A stretch of 45,048 nt of DNA from Rikenellaceae bacterium (GCA_031262465.1 JAISHQ010000069.1:1-45048), one strand, 5' to 3'; counted from the stretch's first letter, positions 1 through 9,365 are shown. A program made the numbers and translations. Notes: generated from the sequence alone by a model not told the origin.

Positions 1-674
1 GGGTCGTCGTCGCAATAGATAAAGGCCTGATCCTTGCCCTGATTTTGAATCACCCGGAATTTGCTGTCGGCATAGTTTTGAAGCTGATAGTCATAGCGAT
101 CCAAATGATCGGGCGTAATGTTCATCAACACAGCCACATCGGCCCGAAAATCGAACATTCCGTCCAATTGGAAACTGCTCAGCTCCAACACATACCAATC
201 GTGCTCTTCGGTGGCCACCTGATAGGCAAAACTCGCCCCGATGTTGCCCCCCAAGCCCACGTTGAGGCCTCCCTGCTTCAGGATTTCATAAGTCAGCGTG
301 GTGGTCGTCGTCTTGCCGTTACTGCCTGTGATGCAGATCGTTCGAGCGCGGTTGTACCAACCGGCAAATTCGATTTCGGAGACGATTTTTATCCCCTTTT
401 CGCGGATCGCCCGAATCATCGAGGCCTTGTCGGGGATGCCGGGGCTTTTGACAATCAGATCGGCATTCAAGATCAGTTCCGCCGTGTGGCCGCCCTCCTC
501 GTAGGGTATCTCCCACTCCTCCAACTTGGTTTTATAAGCGGGTGTAATCGTTCCCGAGTCCGACAAAAATACATCGAACCCCTTGACCCGCGCCAACACC
601 GCCGAGCCGTATCCGCTCTCGCCGCCGCCCAAAACCACAATGCGTTTAATCGCTTCAGTCGGATTATTTATCAT
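1..674 (-). CDS. murD: UDP-N-acetylmuramoyl-L-alanine--D-glutamate ligase, 3' part cut by window edge
   Basis: MurD adds D-glutamate to UDP-MurNAc-L-Ala in the cytoplasm, the second peptide step of peptidoglycan precursor synthesis. Translating the minus strand from the ATG at 674 gives an N-terminus MINNPTEAIKRIVVLGGG followed by ESGYG, the Rossmann-like start of MurD. Further on are ITGSNGKTTTT (the Mur ligase ATP-binding loop) and ELSSFQLD and NITPDHLDRY, both typical of the central domain. The frame is still open at base 1, so about the last half of the protein is missing. It starts 11 bases after the mraY stop, as expected in the murE-mraY-murD order of the dcw cluster. The identification is secure. 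Confidence 0.95.
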   Translation of the reverse strand, partial: MINNPTEAIKRIVVLGGGESGYGSAVLARVKGFDVFLSDSGTITPAYKTKLEEWEIPYEEGGHTAELILNADLIVKSPGIPDKASMIRAIREKGIKIVSEIEFAGWYNRARTICITGSNGKTTTTTLTYEILKQGGLNVGLGGNIGASFAYQVATEEHDWYVLELSSFQLDGMFDFRADVAVLMNITPDHLDRYDYQLQNYADSKFRVIQNQGKDQAFIYCDDD

Positions 675-685
675 TTTTTTCACAA

Positions 686-1933
686 TTATCTGATTTTAAG
701 CGTAATGAGGGTAATGGCCGCCAACAACAACTGCACAATCCAAAAGCGCAGGACGATTTTCGACTCCGGATAGCCTCCCTTCTGATAGTGGTGATGCAGG
801 GGACTCATGCGGAAAATGCGCCGACCCTCCCCGTATTTTTTCTTGGTGTATTTGAAATAGCCGACCTGTATCATCACCGAGCATGATTCGGCAAAAAATA
901 TCCCGCACAGGATGGGCAGAAGCAACTCTTTGCGGATCAGCAGGGCAAAGACGGCGATCACCCCGCCGATGGCCAAACTGCCCGTGTCGCCCATGAAGAC
1001 CTGCGCCGGATAGCCGTTGTACCACAAAAAGCCGAGCAACGCCCCGACCATAGCCGCCGCATAGACCAACAGCTCGCCGCTCGTGGGGATGTACATGATG
1101 TCGAGGTAACCGGCATAGATCAAGTTCCCCGAGAGGTAGGCCAACGCCCCCAAGACCACGACGATGATCGCCGACACCCCCGCCGCCAGCCCGTCCAAGC
1201 CGTCGGTCAGGTTGGCTCCGTTGGAGACCGCTGTGATGATGAAGATGGCCGCCAGCACATAAACCAGCCAGCTCACCACCCGGCCCGCATCCCAACTGTC
1301 GGGCACCAACATGGCGTAATCAAATTCGTTGTCCTTGAAAAAAGGAATGGTCGTTTGGGTCGATTTTTCGGGAGCCGAAAGGTAAACCTGCTCCGGATTG
1401 CCGTAAAAATCGTCGAACACGACGGCCTGCGCCTGCGGTGAACGTTCGGTCTCGGTGCGCACGACAATGTCGTTGTTCATCCACATGGTTATCCCGACGA
1501 TGATCCCCAGACCCACCTGCCCCACGATCTTGAAGCGTCCGCTCAGGCCGTCTTTCTTCTTCCGAACCACCTTGATGTAGTCGTCGATAAAGCCGATAAT
1601 CCCCAGCCAGACGGTGGAGACAATCATCAGAATCACATAGATATTACTCAAGTCGCCGAACAGGAGAATGGGAACCAAAATGGCCAGCAGGATAATCAGC
1701 CCGCCCATGGTGGGAGTCCCTTTTTTCTCCATCTGCCCTTCGAGGCCGAGGTTGCGAATCTCCTCGCCAATCTGTCGGCGTTGGAGCAGGCGGATGATCC
1801 GCTTGCCGAAGATCATCCCGATAATCAGCGCAAAAATAATCGCCATTCCCGCCCGGAACGACAGGTATTGAAACATCCCCGTACCGGGAATATCGAAATG
1901 GGTCGAGAGGTATTTTGATAGTGAATAAATCAT
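686..1933 (-). CDS. mraY: Phospho-N-acetylmuramoyl-pentapeptide-transferase
   Basis: MraY transfers phospho-MurNAc-pentapeptide from UDP to undecaprenyl phosphate at the inner membrane, making lipid I. The 415-residue product is polytopic and carries the family motifs [20 protein letters not shown] and [12 protein letters not shown], and the C-terminal MSPLHHHYQ motif. It is about 55 residues longer than the E. coli enzyme. The extra length is a hydrophilic stretch around residues 155-215 (rich in T, E, Q, P) between two membrane helices, an insertion I associate with Bacteroidetes MraY. The gene lies 13 bases from murE and 11 from murD, so it is surely cotranscribed with them. Confidence 0.97.
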   Translation of the reverse strand: MIYSLSKYLSTHFDIPGTGMFQYLSFRAGMAIIFALIIGMIFGKRIIRLLQRRQIGEEIRNLGLEGQMEKKGTPTMGGLIILLAILVPILLFGDLSNIYVILMIVSTVWLGIIGFIDDYIKVVRKKKDGLSGRFKIVGQVGLGIIVGITMWMNNDIVVRTETERSPQAQAVVFDDFYGNPEQVYLSAPEKSTQTTIPFFKDNEFDYAMLVPDSWDAGRVVSWLVYVLAAIFIITAVSNGANLTDGLDGLAAGVSAIIVVVLGALAYLSGNLIYAGYLDIMYIPTSGELLVYAAAMVGALLGFLWYNGYPAQVFMGDTGSLAIGGVIAVFALLIRKELLLPILCGIFFAESCSVMIQVGYFKYTKKKYGEGRRIFRMSPLHHHYQKGGYPESKIVLRFWIVQLLLAAITLITLKIR

Positions 1934-1946
1934 ATTCCTTTATTAT

Positions 1947-3407
1947 TTAATTCAAACCAAACAAGTTACGCAACTCCTCTTTGTCGTCGAAGTGGTGCTT
2001 CACCCCGGCAATAATTTGGTAATCTTCGTGCCCCTTGCCCGCCACCAAAATGATGTCGCCGGGCTGAGCGAGGGCCACCGCCGTTTTGATCGCCTCGCGC
2101 CGGTCGGTGATGACCAACGCTTTCATGGTCGGGTCAAGCCCGGCTTTCATCTCGTCCAAAATATCCTCCGGCTTCTCGAAGCGAGGGTTGTCGGAGGTCA
2201 GCACGGCTATATCGCTCTTTTCTCCGGCAATCCGCGCCATCACCGGACGCTTCTCCCGGTCGCGATCGCCGCCGCAACCGACCACGGTGTAGAGCTTCTG
2301 CTCCGGTCGGCGAATCTCGTTGATCGTGGCCAACACGTTGTCCAACGCATCGGGCGTGTGGGCATAATCGACAATGGCGGTCACCCCCTCCGCCGAGCGG
2401 ACAAACTCGAACCGGCCACTGACCGGAACCAACTCGCTCAGGACGGTCAACACCTGTTGCCGCTCCTGGTCCAACAAAAGTGCCGTGGCATAGACCGCCA
2501 AGAGGTTATAGGCGTTGAATCGACCCAAGAAATGAACCCAAACCTCCTGAGAATCAATATCCAACAACATCCCGTCGAAGTGGGATTCGAGGATCCGGCA
2601 TTTGAAGTCTGCAAAACTTTTCAGCGCATAGCTCCTCACGGCGGCCCGCGTGTTTTGGGTCATCACCCGGCCATTTTTGTCGTCAATATTGACCAGCGCA
2701 AAGGCCCCCTTGGGCAGGCAGTCGAAAAAGGCCTTTTTGGCGTCGCGGTAATTGGCAAAGGTGGCGTGATAGTCCAAGTGGTCGTGGGTCAGGTTGGTGA
2801 AGATACCGCCCGCAAAATGCAGACCGTCAATGCGATGCTGAACAATGCTGTGTGAGCTAACCTCCATAAAACAATAGGCGCACCCCGCCTCGACCATCTC
2901 GGCCAAGAGGCGGTTCAGACTGATCGCATCGGGCGTGGTATGGGTCGAGGCGATGGAGCGGTCGTCGACCCGGTAAATCACCGTCGAAATCAGCCCCACC
3001 TTGTAGCCCAACCGGCGGAACATTTCGTAGAGCAGGCTGGCCGTGGTGGTCTTGCCGTTGGTGCCCGTCACCCCCACCAAACGGAGTTTTTCGCTCGGAC
3101 GGTCGTAGAAATTGGCCGCCAACACGCCCAAAGCAGCCTGCGTGTCAGCCACTTGCACATAAGTGACCGCCGGTTCGATCTCCTCGGGCAACGCTTCGCA
3201 CAAAATGGCTGTTGCTCCCCGGGCGATTGCCCCGGCGATGTAAGCGTGTCCGTCGGATTGGGTGCCGCGCAGGGCCACAAAGAGCGTCCCGGCCTGCACC
3301 TGCCGTGAATCCATGTCGATGCCACTCACCGGCCTCTCCAGCGAACCTCTTACGGCCTCGATTTCAAGGCCTTGCAACAAAGCTCCGAGTGATTGATTTG
3401 TATTCAT
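1947..3407 (-). CDS. murE: UDP-MurNAc-tripeptide synthetase (meso-DAP adding)
   Basis: MurE adds the third residue of the peptidoglycan stem peptide. The 486-residue protein has the three-domain Mur ligase layout: an N-terminal UDP-binding domain, the ATP loop GVTGTNGKTTTASL near residue 113, and the C-terminal ligase domain. It contains the DNPR tetrapeptide (TSDNPRFEKPED, about residue 407), which in this family marks meso-diaminopimelate specificity rather than lysine, so the cell wall is predicted to be DAP-type. It begins one base after the ftsI stop, which points to translational coupling within the dcw operon. Confidence 0.96.
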   Translation of the reverse strand: MNTNQSLGALLQGLEIEAVRGSLERPVSGIDMDSRQVQAGTLFVALRGTQSDGHAYIAGAIARGATAILCEALPEEIEPAVTYVQVADTQAALGVLAANFYDRPSEKLRLVGVTGTNGKTTTASLLYEMFRRLGYKVGLISTVIYRVDDRSIASTHTTPDAISLNRLLAEMVEAGCAYCFMEVSSHSIVQHRIDGLHFAGGIFTNLTHDHLDYHATFANYRDAKKAFFDCLPKGAFALVNIDDKNGRVMTQNTRAAVRSYALKSFADFKCRILESHFDGMLLDIDSQEVWVHFLGRFNAYNLLAVYATALLLDQERQQVLTVLSELVPVSGRFEFVRSAEGVTAIVDYAHTPDALDNVLATINEIRRPEQKLYTVVGCGGDRDREKRPVMARIAGEKSDIAVLTSDNPRFEKPEDILDEMKAGLDPTMKALVITDRREAIKTAVALAQPGDIILVAGKGHEDYQIIAGVKHHFDDKEELRNLFGLN

Positions 3408-3408
3408 T

Positions 3409-5586
3409 TTATTGAGATAGTGTTAAATGAATGCTCTCTCCGGCGCTAATCGGGCTTCCGGCGGCAACGGATTGACGGACAACGCCGCCCTTGCCCGAGA
3501 AGGTCACCCGCATCCCCCGGCTCTCCAACAGCCGCACCGCGTCGCGCAACCCCATGCCGCTCACCTCGGGCACCACACCCTCGTCGACCGCCACCGGGCT
3601 TAGGCTCAGCGTGCCCGTGCTGTCGCGCCGGGGAGCGACCCAATCGTCGCGGCGGCTATCGGTCGGATAGGAGACATCCAACCGGTTGAGCACCTGCCTG
3701 GTCGGCCCGTACTCCCCGCCCCGAACCAGGGGCAACACTTCGCTTTTTTCTAACTGTTTGGCCACCGGCGGGTTCCACTCCACGCTCTTGCCATAGACCC
3801 GTTCGGCGATCGCCTTGAAGACCGGCCCGGCCAACGACCCGCCGTAATAGAGCGACCCCCCACCCGCTCCGGTGTAAGTCTGAATGGCGACGATCAGCGA
3901 ATATTTCGGCGCATCGGCGGGGAAATAACCGACCAGCGTGGCCAAATAATCCTGCCGACTGTACCCCCGCCCGACCACCGGCACCTGAGCCGTTCCGGTC
4001 TTCACGGCGATGTCCAGCCCGTCGATCAGCAGGGTTTTGCCCGTCCCGTCGGTGGCCACGCCCCGCAGGGCCTCTTGCGCCAGCGCGATGGTCTTCGGCG
4101 AGCTGATCCGCTCGCGAAGCACCCGGGGGCGGTAGGTTTTAACCGTCTGTCCGTATTGTTGTAACGCTTTGACAATCATCGGCTCCATCATCTTGCCGCC
4201 GTTGGCCACCGCGTTGTAGAGGCAGAGGGTCTGGAGCGGGGTCATTTCCAACTCATAGCCGTAAGCCATCGAGGGCAGTGACCAATCGCTCCACGTCGAG
4301 GCCTCGGTGTCGTGTACGCGCGGCGACCGCAACCCTTCCAATTGAAAGGGCAACGAATCCCTTACTCCGAGGCGGGTCAGCTGGTCGACATAGCGTTGTT
4401 GGTTGGTCTTCACCCCGCGCACCGAGTCGCGGTAATGGTCGTAGATCAATTGGGCAAAGGCCACGTTGGACGATTGATAAAAAGCCTCGCGCAGGGTCAT
4501 CGTCTGAGGCCCCCGGTGGGAGTCGGTGACCAGCCGAGGCCCGACCCGTTTGGTGCCGTAATTGATGTCGATCACCTCGTCGAGCGTCACCCCGGCATCC
4601 TCCAAGAGCACCATCAGGTTGGCCAATTTAAAGGTCGACCCCGGATTGATCCGCTGGGCGATCGCGTGGTTCAGGTCTTCGACACAGGTGTCGTCGCTCC
4701 GGCGGGTCAGGTTGGCCATCGCACGGATTTCGCCGGTGGCCACCTCCATGAGAATGGCCGTTCCCCACACCGCCTTGGCCTCTTGCAACTGCGCCCGCAA
4801 GGCGCGGTCGGCCACATCCTGCAACTCGATGTCGAGCGTTGTCACCACATCGTACCCGTCTTTCGGGTCGCGGTTGTTTTCATCGGCAATCTCCGACCAA
4901 AATCGCCCCGAAATGCGTTGCTGTCGCACGGCACCATCCACTCCTTTCAACTCGCGATCAAAAGCACCCTCGATGCCCCACATCAACGAGTCGTTGACCC
5001 GCCGCCCGATCGTGCGCAGGGCGACACTGCCATAGGGCAACACCCGGCGATTGACCTTCTCCGGCGCAAAACCGCTCGTGTTGATGTTGGTGTAATTGAA
5101 GAGCGGAAACTGCCGAATCTGCCTCAATTCGTCATACGACACCTGCCGGGGCGCGATGCCAAAAGTGCGTTGCGCGCCGGGCTGTTGAGCACGTTTGTAA
5201 AACGAAAGAAGCTGATTTTTATACTGTTGCGCTGTTTTGTCCTTAAAAAACTCGGCCATCCGCCGCGACAGCCCGTCGATGTGTAAATCAAAAATAGAGT
5301 CGGTCAACCCTTGCGCCCGGAAGTCCATCCGCAGGATGTAATAGGGAGCCGAGGTGGCCAACAATCGCCCCTCGTCGTCCAAAATATCGCCACGCACCGC
5401 CTCGATCACCGAGGTGCGGAACGTGCGCGAGTCGACCGCCTGAGCACGCCGCCGGGCACTCTCGGGGCCATATTGAATGAAGATAATCCGCCCGACGATC
5501 ACCACACCGAACAGGAAAAACAGCCCGTACACGATCCAGGCGCGCCGGGTAATTCCTTGTTTGATGGGTGATTGGTGTTTTTCCAT
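3409..5586 (-). CDS. ftsI: Division-type penicillin-binding protein (transpeptidase) with PASTA domain
   Basis: This is the septal class B PBP that cross-links peptidoglycan at the division site. It is 725 residues. An N-terminal cytoplasmic stub and one membrane helix (about 16-36) precede a PBP dimerisation domain. The transpeptidase domain shows all three active-site motifs: STFK with Ser317 and Lys320, SSN at 372-374, and KTG at 529-531. A single PASTA domain follows at about 665-725 (VPEVSGMGLRDAVRLL...), an arrangement common in Bacteroidetes FtsI. It sits between ftsL and murE, with 8 bases to the ftsL stop and 1 base to murE. Position and motifs support FtsI rather than an elongation PBP. 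Confidence 0.95.
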   Translation of the reverse strand: MEKHQSPIKQGITRRAWIVYGLFFLFGVVIVGRIIFIQYGPESARRRAQAVDSRTFRTSVIEAVRGDILDDEGRLLATSAPYYILRMDFRAQGLTDSIFDLHIDGLSRRMAEFFKDKTAQQYKNQLLSFYKRAQQPGAQRTFGIAPRQVSYDELRQIRQFPLFNYTNINTSGFAPEKVNRRVLPYGSVALRTIGRRVNDSLMWGIEGAFDRELKGVDGAVRQQRISGRFWSEIADENNRDPKDGYDVVTTLDIELQDVADRALRAQLQEAKAVWGTAILMEVATGEIRAMANLTRRSDDTCVEDLNHAIAQRINPGSTFKLANLMVLLEDAGVTLDEVIDINYGTKRVGPRLVTDSHRGPQTMTLREAFYQSSNVAFAQLIYDHYRDSVRGVKTNQQRYVDQLTRLGVRDSLPFQLEGLRSPRVHDTEASTWSDWSLPSMAYGYELEMTPLQTLCLYNAVANGGKMMEPMIVKALQQYGQTVKTYRPRVLRERISSPKTIALAQEALRGVATDGTGKTLLIDGLDIAVKTGTAQVPVVGRGYSRQDYLATLVGYFPADAPKYSLIVAIQTYTGAGGGSLYYGGSLAGPVFKAIAERVYGKSVEWNPPVAKQLEKSEVLPLVRGGEYGPTRQVLNRLDVSYPTDSRRDDWVAPRRDSTGTLSLSPVAVDEGVVPEVSGMGLRDAVRLLESRGMRVTFSGKGGVVRQSVAAGSPISAGESIHLTLSQ

Positions 5587-5594
5587 ACAAGCTC

Positions 5595-5954
5595 TTATTC
5601 TACCCGCAAAGGCGGAGTGACGGATTCTCTCATCTCGATCCCCTGCTCGCGCAACGCCCGGATGATCTCGCTTTGGCGGGTCGCGGTCATGCGCATTTCG
5701 CTCAGCGAGAGCGACCGGGTGCGCAACTGCTTCACCTCGCTATTCAGCCGGTCGTACCGGTTGTTCAACGTATAGGAATAGTACCCGTTGGCGATGTAGA
5801 GGATCATAAACCCGACAACGATCAACACATATTTCAACCGCCCCTGCACCTCCGGCATCCGCAACAGGTTGCCCGACAGGAATCCCCGAGCAAACCGCCT
5901 GAAATTGCGGTTGGCTGTCGGCTTAGAAGCCTTTTTTGCGGAGAAAGAGGTCAT
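5595..5954 (-). CDS. ftsL: FtsL-like cell division protein
   Basis: FtsL is a small bitopic protein that bridges FtsQ/FtsB with FtsW/FtsI at the septum. The chosen ATG at 5954 gives 119 residues starting MTSFSAKKASKP. A basic cytoplasmic N-terminus (rich in K and R) is followed by one hydrophobic helix (YVLIVVGFMILYIANGYY, about residues 43-60) and a periplasmic coiled-coil-like segment with LNSEVKQLRTRSLSLSEM. The frame continues upstream to another ATG at 5996, but that start would overlap the preceding caspase gene by 28 bases, so 5954, 14 bases after that gene, is preferred. Sequence similarity in this family is weak; the assignment rests on topology, length and its place directly ahead of ftsI. 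Confidence 0.82.
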   Translation of the reverse strand: MTSFSAKKASKPTANRNFRRFARGFLSGNLLRMPEVQGRLKYVLIVVGFMILYIANGYYSYTLNNRYDRLNSEVKQLRTRSLSLSEMRMTATRQSEIIRALREQGIEMRESVTPPLRVE

Positions 5955-5968
5955 GGGACGTAAAAAAT

Positions 5969-8374
5969 TTATTTGGTGAATTTCCAGCTTCTCCAAACGT
6001 TGGCAACCACGAGCGAGGGGATGATATCGGGGGTCTGCATTCCCTCATTGTGCGAGGTCTTGCGTACATTCTCATAGAGATAATCAAACAGGTCGCCGTA
6101 TGTCACATTACCTTTGGTCTCTTGCAGGCGTTTGAGCAGGAAGTAGGTGAAATAGCCGTGCTTCTTCTCTTTGTAAACTCCCGACCGCTCATTGCCCGAA
6201 CTCGACGTCAGGGTCACCATATTGCCGATGGGTTGTTTGGTTTTGGGTTTGAGTCTGACCCCTTTGCTGTCGGCCCACAACGATCCCTCACGCGCACCGC
6301 CGCTGAAACAAGCATCGAGCAAGACGGTTGTTTTGACGGTGGGGTATTGCCCCAAAGTTTCGTAGAGTCTGCCGAGGTTTACAGCCATATCCAGATTGTT
6401 GGAGCTGATGTCCACCGGAACAAGGTAGGGTTCTTTGTCGTTGTGTGCATCTTCGCCGGGGAGTCCGTGTCCCGAATAGTAGAGCAACAGTTCGGCATTG
6501 CCATTTTCGAGTTCGGCCTTTTCGGACAGCCATTTGATGTTGGATTGCATCTGGCCGGCTGTGGCATTGACCACAAGTCTGATGTTTTGGGTGGGGATGC
6601 CAAGTGTCTTTTCGCAATAGTGGGCAAAAATTTCGGCATCGGCGGCGGCATAGGGGACGTTTTTCGAGGCATCGCCCGTGCTGAGTGTGTAATCTTCGTT
6701 TCCGAATATGACGGCAAAGGTTTGGGGCTTTTGGCGACCCGTCTCGGGGATATTCACATCGACATCGCTGGGGCCGTTGTCGATAATTTGGGTTGTGGTG
6801 TTGGGATTCGTCACCTCCGAACCAAAGCTCACCGGCTCATAAGTTTGGGGCTTCACCGTGATTTGGCTGTGGGGGTAGTTGTCATACACGCTCCAATTGT
6901 ATCGTATGTTGTTGGCACCGTTCACCACAGTGAGTTTCGACAACACAATGTGCTCTTGGCCACTTTCGTCGACCACGCGCGCGAACTCGGGCGAGGTAAA
7001 AGTCACCTTGTCCCAATTCTCTTTCAGGGCGCGCGCATCGGTTGCGCTGGGGAGCTTGACCACTATGTCGCCGAATGTGGGGAAGTTGATGAGGCTGGTT
7101 TGACCGTCGGCATCGTATCCTTTATTCTCAGCATATTGGACTTCCTGTTTGTACATCGCGGTCTGAACACATTTGTCCGAGAAGTAGTCAATCCATTCAT
7201 TGATTCGTTGGTCGCGGTTCGCCTCGGTCACTCGTGTACGGTATTCGGCAGTGGTTTCAAATTCATCTTTCTGTTCCCACCGTTCGAGATTGGCCTTCAC
7301 ATAATAGGATATGTAACTCTCGGGTGAAAATAACGAGCGAACATAACCCCACTTGCCATCAATGTTCACTACCGCAAGCCCCTCGTGAAAATCCCATGCT
7401 TCATCATATTTCGGTGCGATAACCTCCCGCCCTGTTTTGTCGATATAACCATATTGGCCGTTTATTCTCACTCCCGCAAGCCCCTCGTGAAAATCCCATG
7501 CTTCATCATATTTCGGCGAGATAACCTCCCGCCCTGTTTTGTCGATATAACCATATTGGCCGTTTATTCTCACTGCCGCAAGCCCCTCGTGAAAATCCCA
7601 TGCTTCATCATATTTCGGTGCGATAACATCTCGCCCTGTTTTGTCGATATAACCATATTGGTCGTTTATTCTCACTCCTGCAAGCCCCTCGGAAAATGAC
7701 CCTGCGATATCATATTTCGGTGCGATAACCTCTCGCCCTGTTTTGTCTATATAACCCCATTTGTCGTTTATTTTCACTATCGTAAGCCCCTCAGAAAAAT
7801 ACCCTGCGTCATCATATTTCGGTGCGATAACCTCTCGCCCTGTTTTGTCGATATAACCCCATTTGTCGTTTATTTTCACTATCGTAAGCCCCTCAGAAAA
7901 ATACCCTGCGTCATCATATTTCGGTGCGATAGCCTTTTGCCCTGTTTTGTCTATATAACCCCATTTGTCGTTATAACCCCATTCGTCGTTTATTTTCACT
8001 GCCGCAAGCCCCTCGAAAAAAACCCATGCGTCATCATATTTCGGTGCGATAACCTTTCGCCCTGTTTTGTCGATATAACCCCACTTGCCATTTATTATCA
8101 CAAGCGCAAGCCCCTCGGAAAACCCCCTTGCTTCATCATATTTCGGTGCGATAACCTCTCGCCCTGCTTGGTCGATATAACCATATTTGTCGTTTATTTT
8201 CACTCTCGCAAGCCCCTCGGAAAAATTAAATGCGTTATCAAATTGTGGTTCTATTTCCCATTTTAACATAGGCAAATCGCCGTCATCTACATATATTTTG
8301 GTTGAAGTTTGGGCAAAAGAGACAAGGGGTATCATAACACCCACAGCGAATGCCAATAAGATTATTCGTTTCAT
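5969..8374 (-). CDS. Exported WG-repeat protein with C-terminal caspase (peptidase C14) domain
   Basis: The function is unknown; the architecture is clear. From the ATG at 8374 (801 residues) a signal peptide ends near VSFAQ. Nine WG repeats of 34 residues follow (about 40-345, consensus like VIAPKYDEAWDF then EGLAxVxINxKWGYIDKTG). A linker of about 240 residues contains a charged helical part. The caspase-fold domain (about 555-795) has the catalytic dyad His636 in YYSGHG and Cys689 in DACFSG, with the FAVIFGNEDY strand before it. An alternative ATG lies 12 bases upstream. The signal peptide suggests a periplasmic or surface location, unusual for metacaspase-like proteins. The gene lies 44 bases after rsmH and 14 bases before ftsL, with no visible terminator or promoter in either gap, so it is probably part of the division operon transcript. 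Base composition in the repeats is more AT-rich than in its neighbours. WG-plus-caspase proteins exist in Bacteroidetes, but their substrate is not known to me. Confidence 0.9.
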   Translation of the reverse strand: MKRIILLAFAVGVMIPLVSFAQTSTKIYVDDGDLPMLKWEIEPQFDNAFNFSEGLARVKINDKYGYIDQAGREVIAPKYDEARGFSEGLALVIINGKWGYIDKTGRKVIAPKYDDAWVFFEGLAAVKINDEWGYNDKWGYIDKTGQKAIAPKYDDAGYFSEGLTIVKINDKWGYIDKTGREVIAPKYDDAGYFSEGLTIVKINDKWGYIDKTGREVIAPKYDIAGSFSEGLAGVRINDQYGYIDKTGRDVIAPKYDEAWDFHEGLAAVRINGQYGYIDKTGREVISPKYDEAWDFHEGLAGVRINGQYGYIDKTGREVIAPKYDEAWDFHEGLAVVNIDGKWGYVRSLFSPESYISYYVKANLERWEQKDEFETTAEYRTRVTEANRDQRINEWIDYFSDKCVQTAMYKQEVQYAENKGYDADGQTSLINFPTFGDIVVKLPSATDARALKENWDKVTFTSPEFARVVDESGQEHIVLSKLTVVNGANNIRYNWSVYDNYPHSQITVKPQTYEPVSFGSEVTNPNTTTQIIDNGPSDVDVNIPETGRQKPQTFAVIFGNEDYTLSTGDASKNVPYAAADAEIFAHYCEKTLGIPTQNIRLVVNATAGQMQSNIKWLSEKAELENGNAELLLYYSGHGLPGEDAHNDKEPYLVPVDISSNNLDMAVNLGRLYETLGQYPTVKTTVLLDACFSGGAREGSLWADSKGVRLKPKTKQPIGNMVTLTSSSGNERSGVYKEKKHGYFTYFLLKRLQETKGNVTYGDLFDYLYENVRKTSHNEGMQTPDIIPSLVVANVWRSWKFTK
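7341..8257 (-). repeat. Tandem 102-bp repeat array encoding nine WG repeats
   Basis: Nine direct copies of a 102-base unit lie inside the caspase gene. Units 4 and 5 are almost identical at both DNA and protein level, and units 7, 8 and 9 share the EAWDFHEGLA core, which points to recent unit duplication or gene conversion. Unit 3 carries an extra 18 bases, so its product reads NDEWGYNDKWGY where other units have one WGY. All units stay in frame. The array also produces long open frames on the plus strand, which are only reflections of the repeat. Confidence 0.93.
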
Positions 8375-8418
8375 ATTATCAAACATTTTTTTGTTGAATT
8401 ATGAATTCCTTTTTTGAC

Positions 8419-9321
8419 TTACTTTTTCATTGCCGCGCGGAGTTTGGCACTGCGCGAGCGGCTGTTTCGTTCTAACTCGGCCGGCGAGGGCACAATGGCC
8501 TTGCGGACGACCAACTCGAAGGGCAGGTTGGCTTTCCCGAAAAAATCCTTTTCGGCCTCGCCCTCGAAATTGCCGCTCCGCATGAAATTTTTGACTAAGC
8601 GGTCTTCCAGCGAATGATACGTGATGACCACCAACCGGCCGCCGGGCGAAAGCAGTTTGAGCGATTGTTCCAGCATCATTTTCAGGGCATCCATTTCGCG
8701 GTTGACCTCGATGCGGATCGCCTGAAACAGTTTGGCCAAAAATTTACTCTCCTCACCCGCCGGAATCAGCGGGGCAATGGCCTCCCGCAACTCGGCGATC
8801 GTCGCGATCTCCCCGTCGCTTCGCGCCTGCACAACGGCGCGCGCCAAGCGTCCGGCGGTGTTGAGTTCGCCATACTCCCGGAAAATTTGCGCCAACGCCT
8901 GCTCGTCGTAGCCATTAACCACCTCGGCGGCGGTCAGTCGCCCCTCGCGGTTCATGCGCATATCCAACGGCGCATCGAAGCGAAAGGAGAAGCCCCGCTC
9001 GGCGGCATCGAAATGGTGCGACGAAACCCCGAGATCGGCCAAAATGCCATCGACCTGCTCGACCCCCGCCTCGCGCAGAAAACCGCGCTGAAAACGGAAG
9101 TTGCCCCGGATAAAGGTAAACCGGTCGTCGTCCGGAATATTCTCGATCGCATCCAAATCCTGATCGAAGCCATAGAGGTGCCCCTCTCGCCCCAAGCGCG
9201 ACAGAATCTCCCGCGAGTGGCCGCCGCCGCCAAAGGTCAAATCGGCATAGACCCCGTCCGGCCTCTGAATTAGCAGGTCGACACTCTCTTTTAGCAATAC
9301 AGGTGTATGATATTCGCTCAT
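8419..9321 (-). CDS. rsmH: 16S rRNA (cytosine1402-N4)-methyltransferase
   Basis: RsmH (MraW) methylates N4 of C1402 in the 16S rRNA decoding centre using S-adenosylmethionine. The 300-residue protein has the usual opening (EYHTPVLLKESVDLL), the SAM-binding loop DLTFGGGGHSREIL, ADLGVSSHHFD, and the C-terminal ITYHSLEDRLVKNFM and NSRSRSAKLR motifs. Length is normal. It is the first gene of the division cluster here: no mraZ lies upstream, where a promoter box and the divergent glsA-like gene are found instead. The identification is very strong. Confidence 0.97.
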   Translation of the reverse strand: MSEYHTPVLLKESVDLLIQRPDGVYADLTFGGGGHSREILSRLGREGHLYGFDQDLDAIENIPDDDRFTFIRGNFRFQRGFLREAGVEQVDGILADLGVSSHHFDAAERGFSFRFDAPLDMRMNREGRLTAAEVVNGYDEQALAQIFREYGELNTAGRLARAVVQARSDGEIATIAELREAIAPLIPAGEESKFLAKLFQAIRIEVNREMDALKMMLEQSLKLLSPGGRLVVITYHSLEDRLVKNFMRSGNFEGEAEKDFFGKANLPFELVVRKAIVPSPAELERNSRSRSAKLRAAMKK

Positions 9322-9357
9322 AAAATAGCTTCTAAATCCCTCCTTTTAGGGGTGTTG

Positions 9358-9365
9358 CAAAGGTA
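9358..9365 (-). promoter_or_regulatory. Putative -7 promoter box for rsmH and the division operon
   Basis: Reading the minus strand, TACCTTTG matches the Bacteroidetes -7 consensus TAnnTTTG, 37 bases upstream of the rsmH start. No clear TTTG -33 box is seen at the expected 19-20 base spacing. This would be the main promoter for rsmH, the caspase gene and the dcw genes downstream. Confidence 0.5.

Noticed and set aside
5936..7327. Long plus-strand open frame (463 codons) opposite the caspase gene
   Set aside because: It is an antisense reflection; the opposite strand carries the caspase motifs and signal peptide, and the plus frame shows no recognisable domain.
7341..8257. Regular direct repeats that could suggest a CRISPR array
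   Set aside because: The whole 102-base unit is repeated rather than short repeats with unique spacers, and it stays in frame as 34-residue WG units.
7385..8266. Repetitive plus-strand open frames rich in Cys/Phe (PCFIIFRCDN-type words) opposite the WG array
   Set aside because: They mirror the 102-bp repeat of the real minus-strand gene; there is no start signal or plausible protein family, while the minus strand encodes clear WG repeats.
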